Of a stretch of DNA of 64,000 nt, positions 61,071-64,000 are shown in pieces (the stretch's first letter is position 1; every line of letters begins with the position of its first letter). The DNA is taken from assembly GCA_933228675.1 (NCBI GenBank), contig OW121743.1, positions 108,371,468 through 108,435,467 of the forward strand. The letters are read 5' to 3'. A model generated the notes under the pieces. That model was not told the origin of the DNA and did no database searches. It worked only from the letters and a program-made list of their open reading frames with translations. The translations under genes and the position numbers were made by a program. Source of the DNA: Stomorhina lunata (lineage: Eukaryota > Arthropoda > Insecta > Diptera > Rhiniidae).

Positions 61071-62754
61071 AAAATTAGGTTTAATCAGGCTTGAGTTCAT
61101 TTAACTTTCAAATTATTAATTTTGAAAATTTGGAAAGTAATTGTGGAGAAAAACTGAAAAAATTATTTTTGAACGCGGCTCAGTGGATTGCAATTTCTGT
61201 CCCGCCACAGGACGTCATCAGCACTTAGCGCCCTCGACCACAGTCGAGTTGTCAAATTGCAGAGATAATCATCAATTTAACTCATTGAGTTTGATCGAAC
61301 ATCACTACATTTAATTGATTGTGTATTCTCCTATTACTTGTTTTGCTCGATCTTTTCACTTGCCGTTGGCATGTAGAGAAGAACAAGACTTTTTGGTTTG
61401 ATGCTATTTTTAGAATAGTAACAATGTTAACAACATATGTATGTAAGTAAATTACATGAATGTATGTAAATGCAACGTGCCCTTTGCTTTTTATTTATTT
61501 GGGAATTAATTATTCGAACTTTAGAATTGATTGAAAAATTAGGTTTAATCAGGCTTGAGTTCATTTAACTTTCAAATTATTAATTTTGAAAATTTGAAAA
61601 GTAATTGTGGAGAAAAACTGAAAAAATTATTTTTGAACGCGGCTCAGTGGATTGCAATTTCTGTCCCGCCACAGGACGTCATCAGCACTTAGAGCCCTCG
61701 ACCACAGTCGAGTTGTCAAATTGCAGAGATAATCATCAATTTAACTCATTGAGTTTGATCGGACATCACTACGTTTAATTGATTGTGTATTCTCCTATTA
61801 CTTGTTTTGCTCGATCTTTTCACTTGCCGTTGGCATGTAGAGAAGAACAAGACTTTTTGGTTTGATGCTATTTTTAGAATAGTAACAATGTTAACAACAT
61901 ATATATGTAAGTAAATTACATGAATGTATGTAAATGCAACGTGCCCTTTGCTTTTTATTTATTTGGGAATTAATTATTCGAACTTTAGAATTGATTGAAA
62001 AATTAGGTTTAATCAGGCTTGAGTTCATTTAACTTTCAAATTATTAATTTTGAAAATTTGAAAAGTAATTGTGGAGAAAAACTGAAAAAATTATTTTTGA
62101 ACGCGGCTCAGTGGATTGCAATTTCTGTCCCGCCACAGGACGTCATCAGCACTTAGCGCCCTCGACCACAGTCGAGTTGTCAAATTGCAGAGATAATCAT
62201 CAATTTAACTCATTGAGTTTGATCGAACATCACTACGTTTAATTGATTGTGTATTCTCCTATTACTTGTTTTGCTCGATCTTTTCACTTGCCGTTGGCAT
62301 GTAGAGAAGAACAAGACTTTTTGGTTTGATGCTATTTTTAGAATAGTAACAATGTTAACAACATATGTATGTAAGTAAATTACATGAATGTATGTAAATG
62401 CAACGTGCCCTTTGCTTTTTATTTATTTGGGAATTAATTATTCGAACTTTAGAATTGATTGAAAAATTAGGTTTAATCAGGCTTGAGTTCATTTAACTTT
62501 CTAATTATTAATTTTGAAAATTTGAAAAGTAATTGTGGAGAAAAACTGAAAAAATTATTTTTGAACGCGGCTCAGTGGATTGCAATTTCTGTCCCGCCAC
62601 AGGACGTCATCAGCACTTAGAGCCCTCGACCACAGTCGAGTTGTCAAATTGCAGAGATAATCATCAATTTAACTCATTGAGTTTGATCGAACATCACTAC
62701 GTTTAATTGATTGTGTATTCTCCTATTACTTGTTTTGCTCGATCTTTTCACTTG
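61071..62754 (+). repeat. 464-bp tandem repeat, three full copies plus a truncated fourth
   Basis: The landmark AGGTTTAATCAGGCTTGAGT begins at 61077, 61541, 62005 and 62469, a constant period of 464. Copies differ at a few sites (for example TTAGCGCCC or TTAGAGCCC, and GATCGAACATC or GATCGGACATC). The unit contains CTCGACCACAGTCGAG, a near-palindrome, and TGTCCCGCCACAGGACG. The fourth copy stops at TTTTCACTTG (62754). No ORF spans it. Confidence 0.95.
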
Positions 62755-63148
62755 TTAACATTGTTACTATTCTAAAAATAGCATCAAACCAAAAAGTCTT
62801 GTTCTTCTCTACATGCCAACGGCAAGTGAAAAGATTGAGCAAAACAAGTAATAGGAGAATACACAATCAATTAAACGTAGTGATGTTCGATCAAACTCAA
62901 TGAGTTAAATTGATGATTATCTCTGCAATTTGACAACTCGACTGTGGTCGAGGGCGCTAAGTGCTGATGACGTCCTGTGGCGGGACAGAAATTGCAATCC
63001 ACTGAGCAGCGTTCAAAAATAATTTTTTCAGTTTTTCTCCACAATTACTTTTCAAATTTTCAAAATTAATAATTTGAAAGTTAAATGAACTCAAGCCTGA
63101 TTAAACCTAATTTTTCAATCAATTCTAAAGTTCGAATAATTAATTCCT
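62755..63148 (-). repeat. Inverted copy of the 464-bp unit
   Basis: From TTAACATTGTTACTATTCTA to GAATAATTAATTCC this is the reverse complement of the unit. With the truncated fourth copy it forms a stem of about 295 bp (62459-62754 against 62820-63114) around a 66-base loop. Confidence 0.93.
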
Positions 63149-64000
63149 AGAAAAATTTTTGATAAAAATTTTCTATAGAAAAATTTTTGATAAAAAAATT
63201 TTCTACAGAAAAATTTTTGATAAAAAAATTTTCTATAGAAAAATTTTTGATAAAAAAATTTTTGATAAAAAAATTTTGTATAGAAAAATTTTTGATAACA
63301 AACTTTTCTATAGAAAAATTTTTGATTAAAATTTTCTATAGAAAAATTTTTGATAAAAATTTTTGATAAAAATTTTCTATAGAAAAATTTTTGATAAAAA
63401 AATTTTCTATAGAAAAATTTTTGATAAAAAAATTTTCTATAGAAAAATTTTTGATAAAAAAATTTTCTATAGAAAAATTTTTGTTAAAAAAATTTTCTAT
63501 AGATAAATTTTTGATAAACAAATTTTTCTATAGACAAATTTTTGATAAAAAAATTTTCTATAGAAAAATTTTTGATAAAAAAATTTTCTATAGAAAAATT
63601 TTTGAAAAAAAATTTTCTATAGAAAAATTTTTGATAGAAAAAATTTTCTATAGAAAAATGTTTGTTAAAAAATTTTCTATAGGAAAATTTTTAATAAAAA
63701 AATTATCTATAGAAAAACTTTGTATGGAAAAATTGTTGATAATAAAATTTTCTATAGAAAAATTTCTGATGAAAAAAATTTTTAATAAAAAAATTTTGTG
63801 TAGAAAAATGTTTGAAAAAAAAAATTTTCTATTTGAAAATTTTTGATAAAAAAAATTTCTATAGAAAAATTTTTGATAATAAAATTTTCTATAGAAAAAT
63901 TTCTGATGAAAAAATTTTTGATAAAAAAATTTTCTATAGAAAAATTTTTGATAAAAAATTTTCTATAGAAAAATTTTTGATAAAAAAATTTTCTATAGAA
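63149..64000. repeat. 30-bp minisatellite, block E, running off the window
   Basis: The same GAAAAATTTTTGATAAAAAA plus ATTTTCTATA unit as block D, in the same orientation on the far side of the 464-bp repeats. It is still homogeneous at the window end, so its length is unknown. The 151-codon ORF is a repeat translation. Confidence 0.95.

Noticed and set aside
62100..62250. tRNA- or SINE-like promoter boxes in the 464-bp unit (GGCTCAGTGGATTG as an A box)
   Set aside because: The nearest B-box-like text (TTGATCGAACATC) is about 120 bases away, with poor match and no cloverleaf.

Overview
The window is extremely AT-rich, repeat-dense eukaryotic DNA. I see no operons, no rRNA or tRNA genes and no recognisable host exon. 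The dispersed repeats resemble families I know from schizophoran flies: units ending in GAAGGGTATAAAAA, and tracts reading 'GTCCGTCCGTCTGTCTGG' next to 'AAATCGGTCC'-type text. There is also a Jockey-type retrotransposon tail and a Transib element. The most likely source is a higher fly, probably a calyptrate (blowfly or muscid relative), in an intergenic or large intronic region. The species call is inference.

The best-supported gene is at 56391-58427: an uninterrupted 678-residue Transib (RAG1-related) transposase. It lies inside a complete-looking DNA transposon at 54419-59948. Both ends carry the RSS-like heptamer CACAGTG, the element is flanked by a perfect 5-bp duplication (AGGCG), and its terminal inverted repeats are unusually long (about 1.36 kb, nearly identical). 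The catalytic residues D268, D383 and E602 and the probable zinc ligands C399, C402, H576 and H581 are all present. It sits inside another dispersed repeat (family FR6), whose other copies at 33354 and 35776 reveal the empty site.

Layout: 1-3060 is noncoding with a perfect 29-bp-stem hairpin and two Penelope-like fragments. 3947-5185, 8165-8440, 10340-14160, 15341-18990 and 20505-21335 are 28-29 bp minisatellites separated by unremarkable DNA. 23799-24840 is an FR1 dispersed repeat carrying a nested hAT-type MITE with an 8-bp duplication. 25251-26225 is a ~131-bp tandem repeat. 27823-28110 is a dead Jockey reverse-transcriptase tail abutting a 2.2-kb giant inverted repeat of a 21-bp unit (28113-30288). 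30946-31165 and 38003-38362 are Penelope-like or retrozyme-like fragments; the first holds an intact-looking type I hammerhead ribozyme on the minus strand. 32834-35130 and 35256-37552 are an apparently identical 2.3-kb tandem duplication. 40892-41993 is a non-autonomous element with CAGGGGTG ends. 49985-52745 is another 28-bp array. 61071-63148 is a 464-bp tandem repeat ending in an inverted copy, embedded in a 30-bp minisatellite that runs to the window end.

Nearly all other short ORFs are translations of minisatellites or chance ORFs in AT-rich DNA and are not annotated as genes. No host gene function can be inferred. The biology visible here is a mobile-element landscape: one possibly active cut-and-paste transposon, decayed retroelements with ribozyme relics, and several independently amplified A/T-tract minisatellites of closely similar repeat length.
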